Assembly: GCA_027186245.1 (NCBI GenBank)
Contig: CP114481.1
Span: 57,978,569-58,042,568 of the forward strand
Direction: 5' to 3'
DNA: 64,000 bases
Origin: Coriaria nepalensis
Taxonomy: Eukaryota; Streptophyta; Magnoliopsida; Cucurbitales; Coriariaceae
Shown here: positions 42,630-55,962 of the stretch, one piece after another
Layout of the letters: the number at the start of each line of letters is the position of its first letter
How positions within the stretch are numbered: position 1 is the first letter of the stretch
The notes under the pieces: model-generated
The model's database searches: none
What the model was told of the DNA's origin: nothing
The model's input: the letters and a program-made list of their open reading frames with translations, nothing else
Translations under genes and position numbers: made by a program

Positions 42630-44173
42630 TCAGCTTCTGTTCTTGCGCTTCTCGACTGCTCGTGGTGCTGGGATTTTAAAAAAAAAAAATTATAAAAAAT
42701 AATAATCAATATGTTAATTTACTTAAGCTTATAATTAAACAACGACATGTATTTAATTAGTTAATCGGGAATTACGTACCAAGTCCGATGGCCTCCGATC
42801 CTTTCATTATCCTCAAGCGTTTGCATGAATCCACAAACATCCTGTTAATCAGACAGACAGATTATCAATAGTCAAAACGATGAATCAAATCGATCTGATT
42901 ATCGTTGTAATTAAGTATTTGACTAATGAACTTACTCCCATGGTACATCACCAACAAGCATCCAATCACCATCCTTGTCTTCATAAGTAGGCACGTACTC
43001 AGAACTGTTCAAGAGATCAATCAATTTGCTCTCATTCATGAAATCCTTCATTATTCCTTGTGAACCACAGTTACCTATATACATAGTAAATAATCAATTA
43101 ATCACAATATTATTAAAGTAATTATACTTTAACTACAATCTTTATAAATATTCAAAGTAATTAATACCGATTGTGAAGGAGCTAAACATCTTGCTTAAGG
43201 CATCAGAAAGTTGGTGGTAGCTCTTGTACAACTTCAAGTCCACTTTACGTAAATAAGGTGCACCGTCCATGCTTACTTTTATTAAATTAGCAGCCACGTT
43301 AATGGCGGCAGCGGGGGTGGTGCTACCACCCTTCTCCGTCACAGCTCCAGCTGCTGCCAACGCAACTTGATCCTTGCTGCTCTTGATCTGGGTGGCGACC
43401 ATATTATTCTTCCTGAACGATCTAACCGGTGGCCAACCCACCACTTGTGCTCTGGAAAATCGAAAATAATAACAATATCCATCAAATTCTTATTATTATA
43501 TTACTAAAATAATTCTTATTTTCATCACTAAAATAATTTACAGGTCTGGGCTTGCTCTTCCTAGCTACCTATAATTATTTTCTTCTTTCTTTTTTCTTTT
43601 TTTTGCCCCACCTATCTTTTGAATTGTATGGTAGGTAGATAACGAGAAACCTGAAGATTCCACATGTTTTGTTGTTTTCTACTATTTTACCGACAACCAA
43701 CCAGAGAGTTGACAGGCAATTTGGCCAAAGTGATTTCTATACTTATCTCCCTTAAAAAGTCTACCTTTATCATGAGGGAAGATAAATTAAATAAAACCCA
43801 GAAAAACAAAAAGATAATCTTCACACAAGACCTAATTACCCGTTAACCAGAAGTCATATACACATACTTAAGCCATGCATGATCTTAATTAGCTAGCCTC
43901 GTAATTAACATTGATTAATAACGAAGAAAAAGAGATGGATGGTTGAAGAACATACTTGGCAGGAGGTTTAGGAGGGTCATTTGAAGTAGCCTTAATCTTG
44001 TCATGATGATGATCATGGCCTGATCCAACGTCACCATTAGAGGATATATTAAGCTTCAAATCCACCTGGGTTTCGTTGAAACCTCTCTTGTTTCCATTGC
44101 TAAGCTTCACAGCTTCGCCGGGAAGTCCCAGCCGGAGCTCCGTCTCTTCAAAGTTGATCACATGCGTACTCAT
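42630..44173 (-). CDS. Aux/IAA transcriptional repressor (IAA7/14/17 type)
   Basis: Short-lived nuclear repressor that binds ARF factors and is degraded through TIR1/AFB when auxin is present. Five exons (44173-43956, 43451-43168, 43074-42936, 42841-42780, 42667-42630) give 246 residues. Domain I is the EAR motif TELRLGLPG near residue 11. Domain II is the degron [13 protein letters not shown] near residue 76, intact at the GWPPV core. Domains III and IV form the PB1 fold ([60 protein letters not shown]). A His-rich spacer (GHDHHHDK) lies between I and II, and the C-terminus is [10 protein letters not shown]. The class assignment is by layout and length. AuxRE-like hexamers lie upstream. Confidence 0.95.
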
Positions 44174-44262
44174 GATTTGCGTTAAGACCTCTTCTTATTC
44201 CTCTGTAAAAAAAAAAAAATCGCTTCTATATATCTTTTTTTCTCCTTCTCAATTTGTGCAGT

Positions 44263-44283
44263 AGCTAGCTAGCTAGCTAGCTA
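44263..44283. repeat. (GCTA)n tetranucleotide repeat
   Basis: About five GCTA units in the likely 5' UTR of the Aux/IAA gene. Confidence 0.8.
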
Positions 44284-44453
44284 AGGCTTGAAGAGATTCG
44301 TCGCAACAAGTGTTTTTGTGTGCGAATAATGTTGGGGGAAGAGAAAGGCCTGCTGTGAGTTTTGCCATCCTTTTAATATGAGGTGGTAGGAACTTCATGC
44401 GGTGGACATGCTGCCACGTGTACGGTTTCGATTGTTGGAAGTTACGGATGAGT

Positions 44454-44522
44454 TGTCGGGAGATTGATGTCATGGATGACCTCATTGTTTGAATGATTGA
44501 TCTGAAAGACAAGTTGGAGACA
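44454..44522. promoter_or_regulatory. Candidate auxin response elements upstream of Aux/IAA
   Basis: TGTCGG occurs on the plus strand at 44454-44459 and TGTCTC on the minus strand (GAGACA at 44517-44522), about 280 and 345 bp upstream of the start codon. Both hexamers are known ARF-binding sequences. A G-box CACGTG lies near 44415. Six-base motifs occur by chance, so this is suggestive only. Confidence 0.45.
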
Positions 44523-44754
44523 CATCCAGTATACTATGTTTCCCATTTATAATTTAGTTTCCATTAACTAATCATTAATTATTTTATTTATTCCTTTATT
44601 CTGTATTTTAAACACTTGGTTAGCAATCCGTATTTATTGGGCGATTGCTATCGCCTCGGCATATAATTATGGGTACACTATAGTGATAGCCCATATGAAT
44701 TTCTCATTGATCATATTGCCTACAAATGTGTATAACATCCCCCCCCCCCCCCCC

Positions 44755-45948
44755 TGATGATTAGGTCGGTCCACTATTGAAGCTCTCAATGTAGTCTAGG
44801 AAATTCTCTCTCACATTTTGCTTTATCAACCTCAAGCTGATTAAAGGTAGGCATGCCATTATTGCTCCTTTTCGTTGGCAGTAAACATAGTTTCGAGGTC
44901 TTCAAAGGAGTATATCGATTATGAGGCCAAACTCCTATACCATTCCTTAGCCAATCCCATCGACGTGATATCCAATTTTGTGGTTGAGCTTGTCATTAAG
45001 GTCTTGAAACTTCTTTTCGAGATCTGCCTCCCTTACTTTACGCCGATCCCGCTCCTTGCTGAGCATGACTTCAGTGTATGCTTCGTTGCGTTCATTCCTG
45101 GTGGACTCTTCTTCTTCTTCAATTTTGCTTGTCAGGCGGGGTGAGGCTGAATGTCCCTCTCCTCTATTGGGCTCTCATGGTGCTGGCATAGCATTAGTGC
45201 CATTCACATTTGTTTTGAGGCCAGCTCTAAGTTCACCCTGAAGCTGATTGAAGAATCACCCCAACCTATCCTCCATTTCTTTCTCCATATTTCTCATTTC
45301 TTCATGAAGTTGCACCATATCACACCGGCTAGTTTGGGGGAGCCAATGTGGAGTCAGGTCTGCTTGTGAAATCTACTGGCTGGGTATTCCTCTATGGAGA
45401 GTGTCCCCGCGGCATAGCCACCCGGGGTGCTGGTTCCATATCTTCATCTATTCTTGAATCGACGTTTTTCGCTAACGACCTCAAAATCATGGTGATTTTT
45501 GGTTAATATTCTCCGCAGTTGAATCCATGTTTCTCAATGATTGATAGAATATAATGTAAGAATTTCATCGTTTCACACATGTGGCGCCAAACTGTTGCTA
45601 GCACAATGCAGCTTCAATAGTATGTTCCGGATTCTACTCTTTTAACCTTTGAAAAATACAAAGACTTACTGAGGTTTTTAGGGGCATAATATGATTAATA
45701 ATATGATTTTGAGAGATTACAATCTATGGAATTTTTTGTATACTTTGTGTACTTACCTTTTTCTTCCTTCGAGTTCTACTTAAATACGGGCAGTTATCTC
45801 TCTCTTTCCCCTCATGCACGTTCTCCCCATTTTTTGGTCATTATGGGATCCACCTTGATTTGGTGGGTAGTTCACCTCCTTTCGTTTTCGGACCTATCCC
45901 TGGATGGTTTGTAAAACCGTACGCTGCACGTGCATCGGCTCCCAAACA
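44755..45948 (-). mobile_element. Decayed Ty3/gypsy-like LTR retrotransposon fragment (LTR, primer site, part of gag)
   Basis: On the minus strand, 45948-45593 behaves as a 356-bp LTR starting TGTTTGGGAGCC and ending GCTAGCAACA, so the ends are TG...CA with TGTT/AACA inverted. Two bases later comes TTGGCGCC (about 45590-45582), whose TGGCGCC matches the start of a tRNA-Asp primer site. Further on, around 44965-44885, is a gag block, GLAKEWYRSLAS-stop-SIYSFEDLETMF, followed by LIKQNVRENFLDYIESFN in another frame at about 44830-44770. That is the usual gag order. The frame is broken by stops and the element is cut off near a 15-base C run at about 44739-44753. No protease, RT or second LTR was found. 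Confidence 0.65.
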
Positions 45949-47899
45949 ATAGCTTCCTTTCCGCCCACATAAGTCCATCATGCTTCATGGACTCCTAAGG
46001 ACAAATACGGCTCATGATCAAGGAACTCACGTGCAGCCCGAATCTTGTGAGCCCGCTTCTAGGTTGTTTATCAACATAGATTATTATAATAATTACGAAA
46101 CTTGACATGGACGAAAGTGTCTTACAAGTCACATATATAACATTTTTGGATGGAATTCATATGTATTTGATTGATTTTTTAAAATAATATATATTATAAA
46201 TATATAATATGGTCCATCCATACATGAACCAGGGCTGGTAAATTGAGGAACAAGTAGGATTATATAATGGATTTTGACAATATATATATATATATATATA
46301 TAGTCGGCGAGGAGTGTCTGGAATCTCCAACTGTTTTGACGGTGGTTAATTGGGTTGCAATAATCCATCGAATAGGAGTGCGACAGAGGGGACCTGTCAG
46401 CCTAAGAACCAGGAATTAAGTCAAAAGTCAACTCTCGAAAAGCATGTGAAATGCGGGTGCTTTAAGGTTATTATTGGTTGTGGGAGGATTATCTTAATTT
46501 AAAAGTTGTTGACTGGGCCCCTGTAATGTCCGAGTCCCCACTGTGCACGGGACATGTCACATCTCACCATGCCACGTGGGTCGTTATCTTTTATAGCTCT
46601 TAATGTTTTGTTTTTTTTAATGTTTATTATAAACAAAAGTATAATAATTCTGTTAATACCATTGTATTAAAACTCGCTTTCGTACAAATTGTTACAGTAT
46701 TGCATATTTCATGTTTGTCTACTTCACGATGATTACGATGCTTATCTGTATAATCGTGAGGAAATCGAAAGATGGCCAGATGGGCATCATGGAATGACAT
46801 GGGCCACAAATGAGCTGGATGAGTGATGACTGGACCCGAATGCATTCTGCGAGAGGGATAAGGAGACCCAGTGGGCCATGACAACAAAATCGAAAATCGA
46901 GAGAAGCCCTCGTAGTGAGTGGGCCGGGTCCCATACTTTGTTTCATGGTTGTCAGTTCGTGGGAGGGAGGTAGAGTCCTCGTAGTTTGATTGATTATATG
47001 AATTTAGTTGTTATGATGATAATAATAGATGAGCTATGAATACGATTGCCAAGCTGTAGCTGTATATAGCACCACGCGTGTGACAATTAATACATGATGC
47101 CGACGTGGTACCTACGTGGATACATTCAACGTTTCTCAAACTTTCACTGTTTTTTCCCCCCTATGAGATATAAATCCTAGACTGCACTACTGTGTTGTAC
47201 GTAGTAACGTCACCATCATTAGTTTGATGTATTAAAGGGGACACTCACACGTGTGATTTATACGTTTGATTTTCCGATGGTTGGCCTAAAGTTTTCTTTT
47301 TATGACAAATTTTCGTAGTGTCTTTAAAAGTAACAAAATTACTATCCGACCAATGATATGTGGGACCTACTTTAAAAATAACAAACTTTAATGTGAGGAT
47401 GAAGCGCACAGGATCATAACCAAGGCGCGAAGAACATGCCAGAATGTAAAGAACCTGATGGAATTGAGAGCCAAAATGTAAGCTCGTAATGATCCAATTG
47501 AATAAAAACTTATATGGGCTTATGTGATATTCTGGCCCAGTTCATCATTTTCAGAGATGCTTCGGACCCAAGAAATCTGACGGGGCGGGGGATTCATTGG
47601 TGGGACCCATCTCCCCCAAAAACTTTTACAATCCTTTTGGCTTCCAATCCAAGGTCAGACAAAATAGAAGGAATCCGCGAAAAAAATACAAACGGAAAAA
47701 AAAAAAGAAGGAGCTGAAAGAAAGACAGAAAGTAAGAACGAAGGAGCTTCTCTCCGTTTCCAAATTCCACCCCCCCTTCCTCCTGGCTTCTGTTCCTCAC
47801 TCCTCCACATCGCAAAAACCCTAGCTTCCATGATTTCTCACATTGCGGATCCCTTTCGCTGAATTGTTCATCTTCAGGAGAGAAACAAGAGTCCTAGAA
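45949..47899. other. Intergenic, promoter side of MED14
   Basis: AT-rich DNA with (TA)n at about 46279-46302 and CACGTG motifs near 46573. Immediately before 47900 the sequence becomes purine-rich and then CT-rich, likely the MED14 leader. No further gene was recognised. Confidence 0.5.
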
Positions 47900-50800
47900 A
47901 TGGCAGCGGAGCTAGGGCAACAGACGGTGGAGTTCTCGGCCTTGGTCGGCCAGGCCGCCGAGGATTCATTTATCTCGCTCAAGGAGCTAATTGAGAAATC
48001 CAAGTCCTCTACCGATTCCGATACAGAGAAGAAGATTGGCCTTCTTAAGTACCTTGCCAAGACACGCCAGCGGATGCTCCGCCTCAATGTCCTCGCTAAG
48101 TGGTGCCAACAGGTCAGTCTATATGTTTCGAGATGAATTGGTTGGTTTCTATGAGGTTTCTGAGTTTTTCTTGGGGCGCCTGAGTGAACAAAATTTATTT
48201 CTTTTTGGTGGTTCACGCTAGAAGAAATGCAAATTTACGGTTCTTCTGTTGGAAATGTATTGGAAAAATGTGAATTTAATGTTTCCTAGCTGGTTAAGAT
48301 TCTATATTTGTTTCTTAAGATATAATCTAGTGAAAGTGAAGTTAAATTTGTATTTCCTAGCTGGTTAAAATTTATATTTCCTAGTTAAAGATTAATGCTG
48401 ACTAGTATGAAGTGCTTTTTTTTTTTGGTGGGGATTTGCTTTATAAAAAGAAGATATCAATGAACGTCTATGAAATGGTTTCATGGATTTAGCCAATTGT
48501 CTTGATCATGGGATATCATTGAGAAATAGGAATCCGTGTTATCAAAAGATTTGCTGCGATTATTTCTAGTATGGAATGAGTCTATCATCCACTTTGGTGT
48601 CTTATTGAACAAAAATGGAGAGAAGGGGGGGGGTCGATTGGAAAATCCAAAAGATTTACCTGCAAATACACAATGGGAGATAGTAGGCCTTGAATGAATT
48701 GATCTGGTTTATATGCAAATGTTTGTTTCTATTCGTCTTTTTCGTTGTCTTTGGCGGGAGAGTGAAGTTTTCTGGAAGGGGACATATGATTTGAAGAAGA
48801 ATTTGTATTCCTCTTGGAGGAGCTTGAAGACCTCAAATTTGGATCTCTAATGATTTTTGGAACTTTCGGATCATATGCGATGAGATAGACAATTTTGGCA
48901 GTAGGTGGTTAAGGTCTTACTGTTCACTTTTGTGCATCTCTGGTGGAAAAGGTGGGAAAAACTACCAGCGTAGATACTACCGTGACAGTGAAATGTGGAA
49001 AATAAAAGGAGAATAAATAAGAGCAAAGTCTATTTTTTATTCAACTTGCATTATAGGATAAACCTGTAGGATATTTCTAGATAGCTGGGGGGATTTTGAT
49101 GGAACTTTCAATTTTCTCATGCCCCTAGCCTTGTTATCATATCCATAGAAAATGCCCTCAAGATTTAGTCATCAAGGTTCAGTTGAACTATGCCTTAACA
49201 TGAGATAATATGAATTCTTAGAATCTAGATCTTTTCCAAAGATGCTTTCTTCTGTTCAATTTCTACTTCTTGTATGCAGGTTCCATTGATACAGTACTGT
49301 CAACAACTTGCATCTACAGTTTCAAGCCACGATACATGTTTCACTCAAACCGCAGATTCACTATTCTTTATGCACGAGGGCCTGCAGCAAGCTCGTGCAC
49401 CTGTATATGATGTTCCATCTGCTATTGAAGTTCTCCTTACTGGATCTTATTACCATTTACCAAAATGTATCGAGGATGTTGGTGTTCAGGGCATCTTGAC
49501 TGAGGAGCAGCAGAAGCCTGCTTTGAGAAAGTTGGACACGCTTGTACGGTCTAAATTGCTTGGAATTTCACTCCCAAAGGAAATATCATCCATCAATATA
49601 GACAATGGTACAGCATTGCTTACAGTGGATGGGGAATTCAAGGTTTTAGTTACGGTTGGTTACAGAGGACACTTGTCATTGTGGAGAATACTGCATATGG
49701 AGCTGCTTGTTGGAGAGAGATCCGGGACTGTGAAGCTCGAAGCATTGAGACGACATGTTCTTGGAGATGATTTAGAACGCAGAATGGCTGCTGCAGAAAA
49801 TCCATTCATGACGTTATATTCAGTTCTACATGAGCTATGTGTTGCACTCATTATGGATACTGTCATTAGGCAAGTCCAAGCGCTCAGACAAGGGAGATGG
49901 AGAGATGCAATTCGGTTTGAGCGCATAACTGATGTTACTATGGGTCATGGAGGAAATGCTGGTTTGAGTCAATTGAATCAAGATGGAGAAGCTGATTCAG
50001 CTGGTCTGCAAACTCCGGGTTTGAAAATTGTATACTGGTTAGATCTCGATAAGAACTCTGATTCAGCATCCTGCCCATTTATAAAAATCGAACCCGGACC
50101 CGATTTGCAGATTATGTGTGTGCATAGCACGTTTGTTATAGATCCATCAACTGGAAAGGAGGCTGAATTTTCACTTGATCCAAGCTGCATTGCTGTGGAG
50201 AAGTTGCTAATAAGAGCTATATGTTGTCATAGGTATACTCGGCTTCTTGAAATTCAGAAAGATTTGGGGAAAAATAATTATATCTGCCGAACTGCTGGGG
50301 ATGTTGTTCTTCAGCATGCAGATGAAGCTGGTGTTGAACAGAAAAGGGTCAGTTTACATTTATGATGCTATTTTATTTCTCTAGTTCTTAAGACTGCTCA
50401 ACTAAACAGAATACATGACACATGACAATGGGCTAATATGGTTTGGACATAACATGTACAAAGTAGTCATGGATTGTTGTTAATTTTACTGTTGTTCTAG
50501 AGTTCTTATCCTCCGTTTTTTTTTAGTTACACCTTACAAATTTTTTGACAGATTTTGCTAATTGTCTGCAGAAGGATAGTAAGTCTGATTCCAGGGAATA
50601 TGATGGGCAGGAAGTGTTATGTGTGCGGGCCTATGGCTCATCATTTTTCATCCTTCGAATATATATAAGGTACCATCTTTCATTCAAAGGAAACTAAATT
50701 ATCTGACTGGTTTCTTCCTTATTGTTTGTTTGGACAGAGTCTCAGTTCTATCTTTGGTTTGTAGGAGTGGTCGGTTTCTTCTTCAGTCGTCCCAGAATAA

Positions 50801-51885
50801 TATTGCATCTTCTGCACTGATAGAATGTGAAGAAGCTTTAAATCAGGGAAGCATGAGCGCAGCTGATGTTTTTATAAGCTTGAGAAGCAAAAGTATTCTG
50901 CATTTGTTTGCATTTATAGGCAGGTTTTTGGGTCTTGAGGTAAATCTATTTCTTTTCTTCATTTTATTCGAAAAATAGTAAAAGGCCTTAAGCTGCATCC
51001 TGTGCCTTTGCTTTAAGCTTTCTATATGCCAATTATCATGGTACTCATGCAAAAGTTGGAAAATTCTTATTGTTGCAGACATATGAACATGGTTTTACTT
51101 CGGCAAAAATACCCAAAAACCTTTCAAACGGTTCAGATATGTTGCTAATGGGGTTTCCAGACTGTGGGAGTTCATATTTTCTGTTGATGCAGCTTGATAA
51201 GAGTTTTGAACCCCAGTTTAAATTGCTGGAGTCGCAGATGAGTCCTTCTGGAAAAGCAAATCCAGTAAATGACTTAAATAAAGTGGTGCGTGTGAAGAAT
51301 ATTGACATTGGCCAGATACATATGCTTGAAGATGAACCGAAATTGAGCCTTCTTGACTGGGGCAAAGTGCTTCCCTTTTTACATAAAGCTGAGGGTGGTC
51401 GGACGTCTGAACATGGACTTCTAATAGATAATAAGCCTGAAAGTACGTTACAGACTTCCAAATATTCTCCATCAAGTTTTTCATCCATTGTTGATGAAGT
51501 ATTTGGGATATCCTCACATTCTTTTCCTGGTCCTGGAAGAGGCATGGCTATAAAGAAACTATCAACTTCAAAATCTGAACAGGATTTGACTTCTCTGAGA
51601 TCTCCTAATCCTGTTGAGGTTCGTTCTTACTCAGCAATGGATGAAGATCACGTGAAAATGCTGAATGATACTGCGAAGGATGATCTCTATGGGAACAGGA
51701 AATCCCAAATATTATCTCCACTGCAATACACTGGCCATCGAATGTCAACAAGTACAAAACCTAATGGACCTTGTGCTTCACCAAATACTGCTGTAATTGG
51801 ATCTTTGAGACTTCCTGGATCAAATGTGTCTGCTTCTACTATCATACGTAAGATTCCTACTCCATGTTCTTTTGTAATGGGAAAT

Positions 51886-51924
<39 letters not shown>

Positions 51925-54900
51925 TGTCTTTTTAAAGAGGATTATAGGTTTCCCTATTTCCCCATGTAATAAGCAAGATGTATGCAACTCTTTATCGTTA
52001 AAGTTTCATTAGTAGTTAACCAGATTAACTTGCCTTTTTCAGCCCAGGTTCAGGACACTACTTTTTGCCATATCTCTGACAATGATATTTTTTCGAAGAA
52101 TGACAAGAATCCTCGAAAGCGCGCAGTTTCAGATATAATGCAACTGCTTCCATCATTTCAAGGTATAGAATCCAGTTTGAGGTCATCTAAGAGAAGAAAA
52201 ATGTCTGAATCAAATTGCTCTCGACAGCTGTTAACATCAGCAGACATGGTTTCTAAAACTGAAGGGCACAGTTACAGGACTCTTCTTGCTGAAGCAAATA
52301 AGGGAAATGCACCATCTAGCATATATATATCAGCCTTTCTTCATGTTGTCAGGCACTGTTCACTTTGTATCAAACATGCTAGACTAACCAGCCAGATGGA
52401 GGCATTGGACATCCCATATGTAGAAGAAGTGGGTTTAAGAAATGCATCCTCAAACATATGGTTCCGACTTCCATTTGCTAAAGGTGATTCCTGGCAGTGT
52501 ATATGCTTGAGACTTGGCAGGCCAGGAAATATGTATTGGGATGTAAAAATATATGACCAGCACTTCAGGGACTTGTGGGAGCTTCAGAAAGGAAGTAGTA
52601 GCACACCATGGGGTTCTAGTGTTCGAATAGCCAATACATCTGACATAGATTCCCATATTCGCTATGATCCTGAAGGTGTTGTTCTGAGCTATCCATGTGT
52701 TGATGATGATAGCATAAAAAAGTTAGTAGAAGACATTCAAAGGCTCTCCAATGCCAGAATGTTTGCTATTGGCATGTGGAAATTGCTTGGGGTAAGGGCA
52801 GATGAGAAGCCAGAAGAAAGCTGCACAAACCCAGATGTTAAAGTGCCAGCAACCAGAGGTGCAGTTGAGGCAGCTGATAAGTTATCAGAACAGATGAGAA
52901 GGGCATTTAGAATCGAGGCAGTAGGACTAATGAGTCTCTGGTTTAGTTTTGGGTCTGGTGTTCTTGCTCGGTTTGTTGTTGAGTGGGACTCCGGTAGAGA
53001 GGGTTGCACAATGCACGTGTCACCTGATCAACTTTGGCCTCACACCAGGGTTTGTTTCAATCTCTGTTTCCAGACTCCTCTTTTTCCATATATTTGATAT
53101 ATAGTTTCATATATCTTATTGAAAGATTTATATTTTCTGATATGTGCAGTTTCTAGAAGATTTTATAAATGGAGCTGAAGTTGCTTCCCTCTTAGACTGT
53201 ATTCGCCTTACTGCAGGACCCTTGCATGCTCTTGCAGCTGCTACACACCCTGCCAGAGCTGGGCCTGTCTCGGGGCTTCCTGGCATAGCAGCAGCAGCTC
53301 TCTCTTCTATCCCAAAACAGGGAGGATATACTCCAGCTCAGAATCTTTTGCCAACCAGGTCGACTCCAAATCCTACTTATGTTCCTCCAGGAGCCGTAGG
53401 GAACAACAGTGTCACTTCCCCTCCTACAGTCCCTCTCTTAAACCACACTCTTCAGGGGGCTGGAGTATTAGTATCTGCCGGGCGAGGTGGGCCCGGCATC
53501 GTTCCTAGCTCTTTGTTACCCATAGATGTCTCTGTTGTGCTCCGTGGGCCCTATTGGATACGGATAATATACCGCAAACAGTTTGCGGTTGACATGCGCT
53601 GCTTTGCTGGAGATCAAGTGTGGCTGCAACCAGCTACTCCTGCCAAGGTGAACCCTTCGGTTGGAGGGTCACTACCATGTCCTCAGTTCCGGCCTTTCAT
53701 TATGGAGCATGTTGCTCAAGAACTGAATGGGTTAGAGCCGAATCATGCTGGCGGTCAACAGTCTGTTGGATTGATCACTCCAAACAGTCAAAATCCAAGT
53801 TCAAGCTCACCACTGGCTACTGGTAATGGAAATCGTGTTAACCTCCCTGGTTCTCCTGCGCTGTCCAGGGCTAGCAACCAGGTAGCTAGTATAAACCGTG
53901 TGGGAAATGCTCTTTCTGGGACTTCTACCTTGGTTGCTGTGAACTCTGGGTTGCCATTACGTAGGGCCCCGGGAACAGGTGTCCCTCCCCATGTGAAAGG
54001 AGAATTGAATACGGTTATCATTGGTCTTGGTGATGATGGAGGCTATGGAGGCGGTTGGGTTCCTCTCGTCGCTCTTAAGAAAGTTCTGAGAGGTATTCTT
54101 AAGTACCTTGGAGTCCTTTGGCTATTTGCCCAGCTTCCAGATCTTTTGAAAGAGATTCTAGGCTCAATTCTTAAAGATAATGAAGGAGCCCTCCTCAACT
54201 TGGACCCAGAGCAGCCTGCCTTGCGCTTCTTCGTTGGGTAAGAGCTTCCACAATCCTTAGACTTTCTCAGATCTTCATCCTCTAACTTACTACTTGTTAT
54301 TATTTGCATTGTGACGTGATTAGATATGATAAAAAATATCTTGGTACAGGGGCTATGTATTTGCTGTGAGCGTTCACAGAGTTCAGCTTCTTCTTCAAGT
54401 CCTGAGCGTTAAGCGTTTCCATAATCAACAGCAACAGCAGCAGCAACAAAACTCAACCACATCACAAGAAGAGCTAACCCAATCAGAAATAGCGGAGATA
54501 TGTGATTACTTCAGCCGCTGTGTTGCATCGGAGCCCTATGATGCTTCCCGTGTTGCATCATTCATCACCCTCCTCACCTTACCCATATCGGTTTTAAGAG
54601 AGTTCTTGAAACTGATAGCATGGAAAAAGGGAGTAGCCCAAGCACAAGGAGGAGATATGGCTCCTACACAAAGACCTCGTATCGAACTATGTCTTGAAAA
54701 TCATTACGGGTCAAGTGGGGACTATAATTCCGATCATTCTTCTACGTCTAAAAGCAATATCCACTATGATCGGCCTCATAACTCGGTTGACTTTGCAATG
54801 GCCGTTGTGCTTGATCTGGCTCACATACCTCATATAAATGCTGCTGGGGGTGCGGCTTGGTTGCCTTACTGTGTCTCAATAAGATTAAGATATTCGTTTG

Positions 54901-55112
54901 GTGAGACTCCCACTGTTTCATTTCTTGGTATGGAAGGAAGCCATGGAGGACAAGCATGCTGGTTGCAGGTTGATGACTGGGAAAAATGCAAGCAGAAGGT
55001 GTCTAGAACGGTGGAACTCGGTGGGAATCCAACTGGAGATATTAGTCAAGGAAGGTTGAGAATAGTTGCAGACAATGTGCAAAGAACATTACATTCTGCC
55101 TTCAAGGGTTGA
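47900..55112 (+). CDS. MED14: Mediator complex subunit 14 (MED14 / STRUWWELPETER)
   Basis: MED14 is the backbone subunit tying the head, middle and tail of Mediator, the bridge between transcription factors and RNA polymerase II. In Arabidopsis it controls cell number in leaves. Eight exons (47900-48112, 49280-50347, 50572-50669, 50765-50939, 51079-51847, 52043-53049, 53150-54237, 54350-55112) join in frame to 1726 residues, the size expected for plants. The MED14 N-terminal domain opens [21 protein letters not shown] and includes [20 protein letters not shown]. The middle has a Ser-rich region with a basic cluster ([10 protein letters not shown]). The later part is conserved ([44 protein letters not shown]). 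A run of eight Gln lies near residue 1500. Intron 1 is over 1.1 kb, and intron 5 holds a (CT)n tract. Confidence 0.97.
51891..51920. repeat. (CT)n microsatellite in a MED14 intron
   Basis: About 30 bp of CT inside intron 5 (51848-52042). The frame stays open into it, so an intron-retaining transcript would add Leu-Ser repeats before a stop. Confidence 0.9.
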
Positions 55113-55962
55113 TCACCGTAGTGGTATCATATCCTCTGTTTTCAAAATCTCGAGGTGGTCCTGCATTCAGTTGCGAGTTTTCGAGGGATTCCAGTGGTGA
55201 AGAAAGAGCCAGTATAATAAATATGATGGGGATAGGTTGTGATGCTATGGATGGAGATGATTTTACTTTTGCAATATTCATGTGGGAAATGCAATGAAAT
55301 ATCTGGGTAGGTATTTTCATTGGTCAATTGCTGAATCACTAACCTAGATCTTGTGAAAGTTTAGGTGTAAAATACCTGAAGTAGATAAAATATAATTTTA
55401 GGTTAGATAATGATTTTGAATTTGAGATTATTATGTATCATTCAATATTAATTTTGGTCTCTGTTGTATTGTACATATCACGCTTCGCTGATTTTTGGAT
55501 AAGAAACTCTATTCAAAAGGAAATTGTGTTTCTACTTTTCAGTTACTTTATATTGACATTTCAGAATGCCTTAACTGATATCTCAAAGAATGTCAAAAGG
55601 GCTCAATTCCTATCGTAGAAAAATAAAAAAGCACCTTTTTTTCATCAGAACTAATGTATTCTTTTCTCCCGATGGAAGCCTTTTTGACATTACCTTATGC
55701 ATTCCAACTTGCTTGAAAACTTTACCTAATACATGACCCACTTTTTTCTCCTCTACATAGTTAAAAGCATGAAAATGAGAGTTCCCACTTCCCACTTCCC
55801 ACCACCAAAAATGAATGACCAGTTTGCATTGACTTGTTTTGTCTCTTCCGATAACGAGTTGAGGAGAGTAAGAGTAAACAAATAATGACCATATTAAACA
55901 AACTGACTAACAAGACTGTTACAGAAACAAGGACCCATTTCAGTACTTGTTGCCGAGTGGGT
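55113..55962. other. Intergenic between convergent MED14 and bHLH genes
   Basis: Holds the two 3' UTRs. No gene or repeat of note was recognised. Confidence 0.5.

Noticed and set aside
47821..48216. 131-residue minus-strand open frame
   Set aside because: It lies antisense to the first MED14 exon, which is in the right frame with a good donor.
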